From: CAWCLK01 sp963796225
GTDB lineage: Bacteria; Actinomycetota; Nitriliruptoria; Nitriliruptorales; Nitriliruptoraceae
Length of the DNA stretch: 17,412 nucleotides
Assembly (NCBI GenBank): GCA_963796225.1
Contig: CAWCLK010000044.1
Coordinates: 1-17,412, forward strand
Direction: 5' to 3'
The notes under the pieces are model-generated. The model was not told the DNA's origin. It searched no databases and was given only the letters and a program-made list of their open reading frames with translations. The position numbers were made by a program, and so were the translations under genes. Below, piece by piece: positions 7,192 to 14,216 of this stretch. Each line of letters begins with the position of its first letter. Position 1 is the first letter of the stretch.

Positions 7192-9550
7192 ACTGCAGGG
7201 CGATCTCGCGCATCTGGTCGATGAAGTGCATCGGGGAGTCCGGCGCGAGCTCGCCCGGGACATAGGCCACGTGCCGCAGGGTGCCGGTGTAGGGGAACGC
7301 GCCCGGCTCGGCCTCGTGGACGCGCCACGAGACCGGCGACCGCGGGTCCCTGCCCACGGTGATGCCCTCGAAGGGCGCCATGGGGAACAGCGCGACCCAG
7401 CGGTGCTCGTCCCCACCGGCCACGACCTGCCCGTCGACCTCGAGGGTCGGTGTCCACTGCCCGCCCCCACCGGCGTAGAGGTCGAGCACGATCTCGCGCG
7501 CCCCGTGGGGCAGCACTCCGCCGTCGAGTACCTGGACGGTTCCGTGCCCGTCGTTGTGCACCGCCACGACGTGGTCGTCCGACGGGGCCAACGGCCCGCC
7601 GACGTAGATCGCGTAGCCGCCGCCCTGGTCGCCGTGGGCGACCAGCGTCCCGCGGTCGCGCCGGGTGTGTTCGAGGGAGGCGATGATCCGGCACGACCGC
7701 AGCAGCACGAGCTGCAGCGAGCGCCAGCGTTCCAGCGTCGGGGTGCCGGCCGGGATGGTCACCGGTGCGGCGAAGCGGTCGGTGCCCTCGGGGCGGATCA
7801 GGTACTTCAGCCCCGAGCCCTCGTCGACCGGGTAGACCTGCCCGGCCCACGCGGCCTCCTCCCACGCCTCCGCCAGCTCGGCGACCCGCTCGGGGTGCTG
7901 CTCGGCCAGGTCGGTGGTCTCGGTCGGGTCGGCGTCGAGGTCGTACAGCTCCCACGGGTCTTCGTCGAGGTTGCGCAGCGGCTGGTGCAGCGACACGATC
8001 TCCCAGCCGTCGCGGTAGTAGGCGCGGTTGCCCGCGAGCTCGAACAGCTGCTCGGTGTGGCCGGACGGGGCGTCGGCGTCGAGCAGCACCGGGAGGAACG
8101 ACGCGCCCTCGGGCTGCTTGAGCGGCAGGCCGTCACGGTGGTCGGGCCACGCTGCCCCGAGCGCGTCCATCACGGTCGGCACGACGTCGGACAGGTGGAC
8201 GTACTGCCGACGGATCGCGCCCGGGTCCTCGATCCGGGCGGGCCACGACACGACGGCCGGGACCTGCCGGCCGCCGGCGTGGGTGGTGGTCTTGTAGAGC
8301 CGGTAGGGGGTGTTGCAGGCCATGGCCCAGCCCTGCGGGTAGTGCGGCATGCACTGCGGCCCGCCGATCAGGTCCAGCCGGGCGTGGTCGCGCTCGATGC
8401 CCACGTCGCCGCCGAGGTGGGTGTAGTAGGAGGTGGTGCCCGTCGTCCCGCCCTCCTTGCTCGCCCCGTTGTCGGAGGTGAACAGCAGCAGGGTGTTGTC
8501 CCACTGGTCGAGCTCCTCGAGCGCGGCCCGCAGGCGCCCCAGGTTCGCGTCGACGGACTCGATCATCCCGGCGTAGGCGGCCATGTACCGGGCGAACACC
8601 TCGCGCTCCATCTCGGACAGCTCGTCCCAGGCAGGGGCCTCGTAGCCGGGTTCGCTGTTGCGGGGCGGCAGCGCGACGCCCTCGGGCACGACCCCGAGCT
8701 CCTGGGCGCTGGCGTGCCGGCGCCGCCGGATCTCGTCCCAGCCGACCTCGTACACCGAGGCGTAGCGCTCGACCAGGTCGGCCGGGGCGTGCAGCGGGGC
8801 GTGGCCGGCGCCGTGGGCGAGGTAGAGGTGGAACGGCCGGGTCGGGTCGGCGACGACCGCCGACCGGATCATGGCGATGGCCTGGTCGGTGATGTCGTCG
8901 GTGAAGTAGTAGTCGTCCGGGTAGCGGTCCACGTCGACCGTGTGGTTGTCGCGCACCAGCCGGTGGGGCTGGTGGAGGTTGGTGAAGCCGTCGAGGATGC
9001 CGTGGAAGCGGTCGTAGCCCTGCTGCAGGGGCCAGGACCGGCGCGGGCCTGCGTCAGCCAGGTCGCTGTCCTTGGCCAGGTGCCACTTGCCGACCATCAG
9101 CGTCGAGTAGCCGTGTCGGTCACGCAGCACCTCGGGCAGCGTCGCGGCGTCGTCGGCCAGCTCGGCCGCGTACCCCGGGAAGCCGGGGTCGGAGTGGCAG
9201 ACGTGCCCGACGCCGGCGAGCTGGCTGGTGAGCCCGGTCAGCATCGTCGCCCGCGACGGCGAGCACATCGGCGTGACGTGGAAGTTGGCCAGGCGCAGCC
9301 CCTCGGCGGCCAGCCGGTCGAGGTTCGGCGTCGAGATCTCGGACCCGAAGCAGCCGGGGTCGGAGAACCCCATGTCGTCGCACAGGATGACCACGACGTT
9401 GGGGGCGTCGGGCGGGGCCGTGGGGCGAGGTGGCCACCACGAGGTCGACCGGGCCATCGTCCGTCCGACGGTCCCCTGGAACCCCGCGTAGGGCTCCGCC
9501 GTGCCCGCCGGGGGGAAGTCCCGCCGCACCTGGTTCGATTCGTCGCTCAC
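7184..9550 (-). CDS. Formylglycine-dependent arylsulfatase (AtsA/AtsD type)
   Basis: 788 aa, about the size of the long M. tuberculosis AtsA/AtsD enzymes as I remember them. Sulfatases hydrolyse sulfate esters with a formylglycine made from Cys. Here the modification motif is CSPSR with Cys96 and Arg100, inside PMCSPSRATMLTG. Metal ligands are Asp58/Asp59 (LCDDMG) and Asp360/Asn361 (SDNGAS). The catalytic Lys155 and His157 are in VGKWHLAK, and a further His cluster is in HGAGHAPLHAP. A C-terminal extension beyond about 550, with beta-rich YAGGGGQW sequence, is typical of the long type. There is no signal peptide, so the substrate must be inside the cell, which fits the transporter gene that overlaps its end. 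GTG at 9550 is preceded by GGGAG at a sensible distance. No gene for a formylglycine-generating enzyme is in the window. Confidence 0.95.
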   Translation of the reverse strand: MSDESNQVRRDFPPAGTAEPYAGFQGTVGRTMARSTSWWPPRPTAPPDAPNVVVILCDDMGFSDPGCFGSEISTPNLDRLAAEGLRLANFHVTPMCSPSRATMLTGLTSQLAGVGHVCHSDPGFPGYAAELADDAATLPEVLRDRHGYSTLMVGKWHLAKDSDLADAGPRRSWPLQQGYDRFHGILDGFTNLHQPHRLVRDNHTVDVDRYPDDYYFTDDITDQAIAMIRSAVVADPTRPFHLYLAHGAGHAPLHAPADLVERYASVYEVGWDEIRRRRHASAQELGVVPEGVALPPRNSEPGYEAPAWDELSEMEREVFARYMAAYAGMIESVDANLGRLRAALEELDQWDNTLLLFTSDNGASKEGGTTGTTSYYTHLGGDVGIERDHARLDLIGGPQCMPHYPQGWAMACNTPYRLYKTTTHAGGRQVPAVVSWPARIEDPGAIRRQYVHLSDVVPTVMDALGAAWPDHRDGLPLKQPEGASFLPVLLDADAPSGHTEQLFELAGNRAYYRDGWEIVSLHQPLRNLDEDPWELYDLDADPTETTDLAEQHPERVAELAEAWEEAAWAGQVYPVDEGSGLKYLIRPEGTDRFAAPVTIPAGTPTLERWRSLQLVLLRSCRIIASLEHTRRDRGTLVAHGDQGGGYAIYVGGPLAPSDDHVVAVHNDGHGTVQVLDGGVLPHGAREIVLDLYAGGGGQWTPTLEVDGQVVAGGDEHRWVALFPMAPFEGITVGRDPRSPVSWRVHEAEPGAFPYTGTLRHVAYVPGELAPDSPMHFIDQMREIALQYD

Positions 9551-9580
9551 GTTCGCCCGCTCCCGCCGATGGCGGGGCGG

Positions 9581-9610
9581 AGCCTACTGTGCGGCCTGAC
9601 GACCCGTCAG
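9581..9610 (-). promoter_or_regulatory. Promoter of the sulfatase operon
   Basis: On the minus strand, CTGACG (9610-9605) is followed after 18 bases by TAGGCT (9586-9581). The start point would be near 9574, giving a leader of about 24 bases before the GTG at 9550. The -35 and spacing equal those of the osmC promoter. Confidence 0.5.
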
Positions 9611-9611
9611 G
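9595..9611 (-). promoter_or_regulatory. Perfect 7-3-7 inverted repeat over the sulfatase -35
   Basis: CCTGACG (9595-9601), ACC, CGTCAGG (9605-9611). It lies 26 bases past the stop of the upstream small gene and covers the -35 of the sulfatase promoter. It may be the terminator of the former, an operator of the latter, or both. Confidence 0.4.
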
Positions 9612-9637
9612 TCGAGCCCGGTGGGAACGCGGGCGTG

Positions 9638-9976
9638 TCAGGCCTCGGGGCCATGCCGCTGTCCCGACAGGGCGTCGACGATCGGCTGCACGCTGCCGAA
9701 GACGCTGCGGACGAAGGTTCCCTGCTGGTGGACGACGTCGCGGGCAAGGGTGGAGCGGGGCGCCAGCGCGTCCTCGACCGACTCGAAGACCTTGTCGACG
9801 ATGGCGGTCGGGGCGTCGAGTGCGTCGGCGGGGAACCCCGGCATGGCGGGGAGACGGTCGGCGGCGAACTCGGTGGCCTGGCGCGTCACGCCGATGGCCA
9901 GGGCCTGGATCCCGCCGATGGCGCCGAGGACCTTCTCGGCCGGGGTGGGTTCGGGCGCGGCGTTGGTGGTGGACAT
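9638..9976 (-). CDS. Small hypothetical protein, amphipathic and helical
   Basis: 112 aa from ATG at 9976, with AGGTG about five bases upstream. I do not recognise the family. After a polar N-terminus (MSTTNAAPEPTPAEK) the protein alternates hydrophobic and charged residues in a way that predicts two or three long amphipathic helices (about 15-100), with a Pro/Gly break near LPAMPGFPAD. It has no signal peptide, no Cys and no long hydrophobic span. The pattern recalls phasin-like surface-binding proteins, but that is only a general resemblance. It is divergent from osmC, whose promoter lies in the 106-base gap between them. It precedes the sulfatase operon by 87 bases on the same strand, but the dyad and promoter between suggest separate transcription. 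Confidence 0.62.
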   Translation of the reverse strand: MSTTNAAPEPTPAEKVLGAIGGIQALAIGVTRQATEFAADRLPAMPGFPADALDAPTAIVDKVFESVEDALAPRSTLARDVVHQQGTFVRSVFGSVQPIVDALSGQRHGPEA

Positions 9977-9984
9977 GCGAACAC

Positions 9985-10014
9985 CTGACGTGGACGAGGG
10001 ACCAACCGTAGGGT
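9985..10014 (+). promoter_or_regulatory. Promoter of osmC
   Basis: CTGACG (9985-9990), an 18-base spacer and TAGGGT (10009-10014). Transcription would begin near 10021, 62 bases before the ATG. Confidence 0.55.
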
Positions 10015-10030
10015 TCGTGGTCGCGAACCC
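10011..10030 (+). promoter_or_regulatory. Candidate operator over the osmC transcription start
   Basis: GGGTTCG (10011-10017), 6 bases, CGAACCC (10024-10030): a perfect 7-6-7 dyad. It overlaps the -10 hexamer and the predicted start point, the position expected for a repressor site. It is not an actinobacterial SOS box, which has GAAC and GTTC in the opposite order. A redox-sensing repressor is a guess from the osmC function. Confidence 0.45.
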
Positions 10031-10082
10031 ACACCGTCCAACGACGGGCCGACCGCCCGGACACGAGCACAAGGAGCCACGC

Positions 10083-10508
10083 ATGGCCGCGACCGCCACC
10101 GCCCGCTGGGAAGGCAACCTCGACGACGGCAAGGGCACGATGTCGACGGCGACGGGCCTCGAGGGCCCGTTCACGAAGGCCTCACGCTTCGCCGACGGCG
10201 AGGGCACCAACCCCGAGGAGCTGATCGGGGCGGCCCACGCCGGCTGCTTCTCGCAGTTCCTCGCTGGCGTCCTGTCCAAGGCCGGCACCCCACCCACCTC
10301 CATCGAGACCACCGCGAAGGTGTCGCTCGACATGTCCGGCCCCGCGCCCCGCATCGGCAAGATCGCCCTGACCACGGTCGCCGCGGTCGAGGGCGTGTCC
10401 GACGAGGACTTCCAGAAGGCCGCCCAGGAGTCCAAGGAGAACTGCCCGATCTCCGCCGCGCTGGCCTCGGTGCCCGAGATCACCCTCGACGCCAGCCTGA
10501 AGGGCTGA
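10083..10508 (+). CDS. osmC: OsmC-family organic hydroperoxide peroxidase
   Basis: 141 aa, the normal length. OsmC/Ohr proteins reduce organic hydroperoxides in the cytoplasm with a pair of redox Cys. Both are present: Cys55 in AAHAGCFSQ, the peroxidatic residue, and Cys121 in KENCPISAAL, the resolving one. The GTNPEELIGAAHAGC stretch is the OsmC-subgroup form rather than the Ohr form. The N-terminal ATARWEGNLDDGKG strand is also typical of OsmC. The ATG at 10083 has an excellent AAGGAG six bases upstream (10071-10076). It is transcribed alone from its own promoter, with a dyad over the start point that may be an operator, and is followed at 10525-10553 by a strong hairpin. Confidence 0.95.
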   Translation: MAATATARWEGNLDDGKGTMSTATGLEGPFTKASRFADGEGTNPEELIGAAHAGCFSQFLAGVLSKAGTPPTSIETTAKVSLDMSGPAPRIGKIALTTVAAVEGVSDEDFQKAAQESKENCPISAALASVPEITLDASLKG

Positions 10509-10524
10509 CCCGGCCGCTGGGTAC

Positions 10525-10553
10525 GCTCGCCCCGTCCGAGGGATGGGGCGAGC
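10525..10553 (+). terminator. 9-bp hairpin between osmC and the lipase, touching the lipase start codon
   Basis: GCTCGCCCC (10525-10533) pairs perfectly with GGGGCGAGC (10545-10553), and the next base is the A of the lipase ATG. The 11-base loop carries GAGGGA (10538-10543), the only Shine-Dalgarno-like sequence for that gene. It lies 16 bases after the osmC stop, so it can act as the osmC terminator. If a promoter with TACGCT (10522-10527) and CTGAAG (10497-10502) is used, most of the hairpin would fall within the lipase promoter and leader. Confidence 0.55.
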
Positions 10554-11774
10554 ATGACCCGGGGAGTTCCACGACCACGTGCGGTGGTCGCCATGGCGGC
10601 GGCCGCCGTCGCCATCGGCACGGCCGGGGCGACGACCGCGTGGGCGGCACCGGCCGATCCGCCCTTCTCGGTGGACGCACAGGCCCTCGACCAGTCGCTG
10701 GACTGCCCGACGTTCACCCACCCGGAGCACGAGCCGGTCCTGCTGGTGCACGGCACCGGGACCCGCGGGCACGAGCAGTTCGACTGGAACTGGCTGCAGG
10801 TCCTCCCCGACATGGGCTTCGACGTGTGCGTGGTCACCTACCCCGACCGGGGCCTCGGTGACCAGCAGGTCTCGGCCGAGTACGTCGCCCACGCGGTGAT
10901 GACCATGCACGCCGCCACGGGGCGCCAGGTCGACCTGATGGGCCACTCGCAGGGCGCCTCGATGCCGCGGTGGGCCGTGCGGTTCTGGCCGTCGGTCCGC
11001 GACGCCATCGACGACTACGTCGGGATCGCCGGCCCGTACCACGGCACGGACGTCGCCGGACCGCAGGAGGGCTCCGACGGCGTCCCGCAGCCCGAAGCCG
11101 CCTTCCAGTTCCGCCCCGGCTCGCGGTTCGTGACCATCCTGAACGAGGGCGACGAGACCCCCGGGGACATCGACTGGACCGCGCTGGCCAGCACCTTCGA
11201 CGAGCTGGTGCGGCCGACCACGACCGCCTTCCTCGACCGCGGGATGGACAACCCGCGCGTCGCCAACGTCCTGCTGCAGGACCTGTGCCCGGGGCGCGTC
11301 GTCGACCACCTGTCGATCGGGACCACCGACCGGCTGGCCTTCGACCTCACGTGGATGCCTTCACCCACGACGGCCCGGCCGACCCGGCGCGGCTCGACCT
11401 GGGCCCGGGCTGCTCGGTCGCCGACCAGCTCGTCGACGGCCCCGACCAGGCCCTGTCGCTGCCCGACCTGCTGTTCCAGGGCGCCGAGGCCGGCTTCCCC
11501 GACCTGCACCTCGCGACCGACCGAGCCACCGACGAAGGACTACGCCGTGGCGGGCGAAGCGGCCCCGTCGCCGGCCCCCACCACCGAGGACGCGGATCCG
11601 GCACCCGCCGCCGCCGACGCCGACGTCGAACCGGAGGCCGCCCCGGTCCCGGCCGCCGCGCCGGCCCTGCCCGCGACCGGCGGCGGGGCGGGACTGCTGG
11701 CGATCGGCGCCCTGCTGGGCGCCGTGGTCAGTCGGCGATCGCGGCGCGGACCTGGTCACCCACCCGCGGGCTGA
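10554..11774 (+). CDS. Secreted, LPATG-anchored lipase/esterase with two compensating frameshifts
   Basis: 406 aa as read. The signal peptide (1-31, cut after AWA) is followed by an alpha/beta-hydrolase of the actinobacterial extracellular class 2 lipase type. HGTGT (66-70) forms the oxyanion hole, GHSQG carries nucleophile Ser132, and VVDHLSIGT carries the likely catalytic His252. From about 11349 to 11522 the meaningful sequence moves to another frame: DAFTHDGPADPARLD, then QALSLPDLLFQGAEAG, ending near HLATD. It returns at EPPTKDYAVAG. A lost base near 11350 (a leucine codon before DAF would restore the family-typical LDA) and an extra C at 11522 explain it. Total length is unchanged, but about 57 residues of the plain translation are wrong. 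A Pro/Ala/Glu stalk leads to LPATG, a hydrophobic span and an Arg-rich tail, so it is cell-wall-anchored. Its last 47 bases overlap the convergent CWB2 gene. Confidence 0.85.
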   Translation: MTRGVPRPRAVVAMAAAAVAIGTAGATTAWAAPADPPFSVDAQALDQSLDCPTFTHPEHEPVLLVHGTGTRGHEQFDWNWLQVLPDMGFDVCVVTYPDRGLGDQQVSAEYVAHAVMTMHAATGRQVDLMGHSQGASMPRWAVRFWPSVRDAIDDYVGIAGPYHGTDVAGPQEGSDGVPQPEAAFQFRPGSRFVTILNEGDETPGDIDWTALASTFDELVRPTTTAFLDRGMDNPRVANVLLQDLCPGRVVDHLSIGTTDRLAFDLTWMPSPTTARPTRRGSTWARAARSPTSSSTAPTRPCRCPTCCSRAPRPASPTCTSRPTEPPTKDYAVAGEAAPSPAPTTEDADPAPAAADADVEPEAAPVPAAAPALPATGGGAGLLAIGALLGAVVSRRSRRGPGHPPAG

Positions 11775-12450
11775 TCGCCCGGTCCCCACCGACCAGGATC
11801 GCGGTGTCGATCCCCTCGGCGTGGCGTCGGAGGTAGGTGCGCGTCGCGGGTGACGCGCCGAGGTCGTCCGGGGCGACCAGCAGCAGCGTGCCGCCGAGGT
11901 GCGCGGCCGCCGGACCGGCGACCAGCGCGTCGGCGAACGTCGCGCCGGAGACCAGCAGGGTGGGCTCCCGGCTGGCGCCACCGGCGACCGCCGCCTCGGC
12001 CAGTGCCACCGCGGTGCCGTAGCGGTCGGCCCCCTCGCGACGGACCGCCTCGAACCCCGCGTCGGTCACCGCGGCCTCGACCTCGTCGTGCAGGGCGACC
12101 GGACCGCCGGCCAGGGTGACCCGGTCGCCCTCGGTCAGCAGGCGGTCGAGCGCGTCCGCGGACGCGTCCGGCAGGGCGTCGGGGCGGCTGAGCAGGATCG
12201 GGGCGCGCACCGACGCGGCCAGGCTGGACGCGGCCAGCGCGTCCGGCCACGCGTCGCGGCCGTCGTCACGGGCGCCCAGCGCCACGATCACCTGGTCCAC
12301 CGCGCCCCGCGACACGACCTCGTCGGCGATCAGGGCCGCGGTCGCGAACCGGTCGTCCCCGCCGATGCGGCGGTGGTCCAGGTCGCGGGCGTCGAGGTCG
12401 TCCTCGACCTGGCGTGACAGCGCGGCCGTGCCGCCCAGCAGGATGCACAT
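11728..12450 (-). CDS. CWB2 cell-wall-binding repeats: 3' part of a frameshifted propeller gene
   Basis: This is the downstream portion of the gene that begins at 14149. The frame is broken at 12445: the upstream frame reads ERLGAEDV and should continue as ILLGGTAALS, which is found one frame away. ATG at 12450 could only start a fragment (MCILLGG). The segment encodes the end of the first and the whole of the second and third cell wall binding repeat 2 modules. Repeat two starts at DDRFATAALIADEV and repeat three at DRYGTAVALAEA, each with the PDALAAS/ADALVAG and LAGG/LVGG patches of the family. Three tandem CWB2 modules form the usual trimer-like unit that attaches proteins non-covalently to wall polymers. 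The end overlaps the lipase 3' end by 47 bases. A missing CA pair, giving EDVHILLGG, is one neat correction; one extra base is another. Confidence 0.8.
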   Translation of the reverse strand: MCILLGGTAALSRQVEDDLDARDLDHRRIGGDDRFATAALIADEVVSRGAVDQVIVALGARDDGRDAWPDALAASSLAASVRAPILLSRPDALPDASADALDRLLTEGDRVTLAGGPVALHDEVEAAVTDAGFEAVRREGADRYGTAVALAEAAVAGGASREPTLLVSGATFADALVAGPAAAHLGGTLLLVAPDDLGASPATRTYLRRHAEGIDTAILVGGDRAISPRVGDQVRAAIAD

Positions 12451-14149
12451 CCTCGGCGCCGAGCCGCTCGATCTCGTCACCCACCGCCGGGTCCAGCCCG
12501 GTCGGTGGGGTCAGCAGGACCGGGGCGTCGAGCTCGGCCGCGAGCGTCGAGGCGGCCAGCGCGTCGGGGAAGGTGTCGGAGCGCGCGAGCAGGACGGTCG
12601 CGGCCTCGTCGAAGGTGGCGACCGACGTCTCGACGGAGGTCGCGATGCGGTCCTCGCCGTGCACGCGGCTGACGGCGTCGGTCTCGGCGCCGGCGGTGCC
12701 GGGCGGCGGGACGGGCGTGATCGCCTCCTCGGGCAGGTCGACCGAGTAGACGTCGAGGCCGCGCACGAGGTCGGCGGTGATGACGAAGTTGGTGTGGGTG
12801 CCGGTCTGGACCCCGTCGGCGTCGCGTTCGGGGATCCAGTAGGCGTCCCAGACCTGGGAGGCGCCGGCGTACGCGAAGCCGTAGGCCTTCAGGTCGGTGG
12901 GGTCACGCACGTCGATCAGGTGCAGCCCACCCTGGTAGAAGCCCTCGGCGACGATCCCGGTCTCGTGGAAGTCGAACCAGTGGGCGGAGCAGAACCCGCC
13001 TGCGGGCAGGCCCTGCTCGAGCGGCGGGCTGATCGCGTCGAGGACGCGGATCGAACCCGTGCCCGGCACGGCGTCGGCCGCGTCGGCCGGCACGTCCGAC
13101 CCGTCGAGGTTGGGCACGTACCAGGTCTCGAACAGCCCGGACTCGCTGCAGGACACCTCGTCGCCGTCGTTGAGGTAGTCCTCCTCGGTGACCAGCGCGA
13201 CGTTGCCCTTCGCCAGGTTCGGCTCGTTCGCGGCGCGGTCGTCGTCGTACGCCGCCGCGAACGGCCGCTTGGCGTTGTGGAGGATGAAGTCGTTGAGGGG
13301 CGGCGAGATCGAGCTCTCGTCCCCCTGGTTGAGCAGTCGCGGGGCCAGCGGGTCGCTGACGTCGAACGCCGCGATGCCCCCGGACCCGGTGTGCCAGCCC
13401 ACGCCGGCCTCGTCGAACCACCAGTCGTGCCCGGCGCCCGAGGTGAACACGGCGTTCGGGCCGGCGGCCGGCGACGCCAGCGTCTCCTTGCCCTCGACGG
13501 GCTTCGGGTCGTCGAGGTCGGTCAGGTCGATGATCGTGAAGACCCCGTCCTCCCCGACGGCGTAGGCGTACTCGCACTGCAGTCGGGAGACGCACTGGAC
13601 GGTGTGGGTGGAGGTCGGGATCTCCCCGGTCGCGCGCACGTGCGCGTTCGTGGGATCGGTCACGTCGATGATGACGACGTTGTGTCCGCCGGTGTGCGCG
13701 CCGTCCTGGTGGGCGCTGACCGTGTCCTCCGCCACGATCACGAACCGGTCGGTGATCTCCCCGGCGGCGTCACGCCGCTCGCCGTAGGTCATCGACTCGT
13801 TCTCGAAGTTGACGATCGGCAGGACGCTCTCGAGCAGCCAGTTCGTCGGCGCCCCGTCCACCATCTCGTACGAGTAGACGCTGAGCGTGTCGGTGCTGGA
13901 CGCGTACAGGTAGTTGCCGGTCTCGGCGAACTCCGCCGAGATCATCGCGGTGTCCGGGATGTTGCAGACGTGGGTGAGCGGGCTGGTGTCGCTGCCCGGC
14001 GCCCCGCCGGTGACCACCTCGCCGCCGGGTCGGCAGACGGGCACACCCTGGGCCTGGCTGGCGGGCACGGCGACGGCGACCAGGGCGGCCACCGTGCCGA
14101 GCACGAGCAGCGCGGCCGGGACACGTCGCAGGGGAAGGGCGGTGGGCAT
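12266..14149 (-). CDS. Secreted LVIVD-type beta-propeller protein, CWB2-anchored (5' part)
   Basis: The ATG at 14149 has GAGGA five bases upstream and opens a signal peptide (cut near SQA, residue 34). The long mature domain has repeated LVIVD-like blades: VVIIDVTDP, FTIIDLTDLDDP, IAAFDVSDP and LHLIDVRDPTD. Conserved aromatic, His and Cys residues lie between them, for example GAGHDWWFDEAG and CSAHWFDFHE. Such propellers are found in secreted proteins of unknown role. From about residue 494 (RVHGEDRIATS) the first CWB2 module begins (TFPDALAASTLAAEL). After ERLGAEDV at 12445 the frame is lost, and the remaining sequence to the stop at 12266 is meaningless Arg/Pro-rich shadow. With the frame restored, the whole gene (11728-14149) encodes about 807 aa: propeller plus three CWB2 modules. 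Either an inactivated gene or a sequence error. Confidence 0.82.
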   Translation of the reverse strand: MPTALPLRRVPAALLVLGTVAALVAVAVPASQAQGVPVCRPGGEVVTGGAPGSDTSPLTHVCNIPDTAMISAEFAETGNYLYASSTDTLSVYSYEMVDGAPTNWLLESVLPIVNFENESMTYGERRDAAGEITDRFVIVAEDTVSAHQDGAHTGGHNVVIIDVTDPTNAHVRATGEIPTSTHTVQCVSRLQCEYAYAVGEDGVFTIIDLTDLDDPKPVEGKETLASPAAGPNAVFTSGAGHDWWFDEAGVGWHTGSGGIAAFDVSDPLAPRLLNQGDESSISPPLNDFILHNAKRPFAAAYDDDRAANEPNLAKGNVALVTEEDYLNDGDEVSCSESGLFETWYVPNLDGSDVPADAADAVPGTGSIRVLDAISPPLEQGLPAGGFCSAHWFDFHETGIVAEGFYQGGLHLIDVRDPTDLKAYGFAYAGASQVWDAYWIPERDADGVQTGTHTNFVITADLVRGLDVYSVDLPEEAITPVPPPGTAGAETDAVSRVHGEDRIATSVETSVATFDEAATVLLARSDTFPDALAASTLAAELDAPVLLTPPTGLDPAVGDEIERLGAEDVHPAGRHGRAVTPGRGRPRRPRPGPPPHRRGRPVRDRGPDRRRGRVAGRGGPGDRGAGRP

Positions 14150-14159
14150 GGTCGTCCTC

Positions 14160-14175
14160 GGTTCCACGTGGAGCC
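14160..14175. promoter_or_regulatory. 16-bp palindrome between divergent surface-protein genes
   Basis: GGTTCCACGTGGAGCC is symmetric except for one T/G position and has CACGTG at its centre. It lies 11 bases upstream of the propeller gene ATG (minus strand), just above its ribosome binding site, and 98 bases from the divergent DUF6351 start. It could be an operator or a leader hairpin. I could not place a convincing -10 for either gene in the 123-base gap. Confidence 0.35.
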
Positions 14176-14198
14176 AGTAGGGAGCACTTCCGCGCCGG

Positions 14199-14216
14199 CG
14201 GACAGGATTCCTGCCG
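14199..14216. promoter_or_regulatory. Second dyad in the divergent intergenic region
   Basis: CGG (14199-14201), A, CAGGA (14203-14207), T, TCCTG (14209-14213), CCG (14214-14216): two nested symmetric arms with a single bulged A. It is 57 bases upstream of the GTG of the DUF6351 gene, a normal position for a regulator site near a promoter. Confidence 0.3.

Noticed and set aside
7226..9988. 920-codon open frame on the plus strand across the sulfatase
   Set aside because: Low-complexity Arg/Gly/Val/His composition, no ribosome site and no motif; the minus strand encodes a complete sulfatase.
10011..10030. LexA/SOS box at the osmC promoter
   Set aside because: The half-sites are TTCG and CGAA separated by 6 bases, the reverse order of the actinobacterial GAAC-N4-GTTC box.
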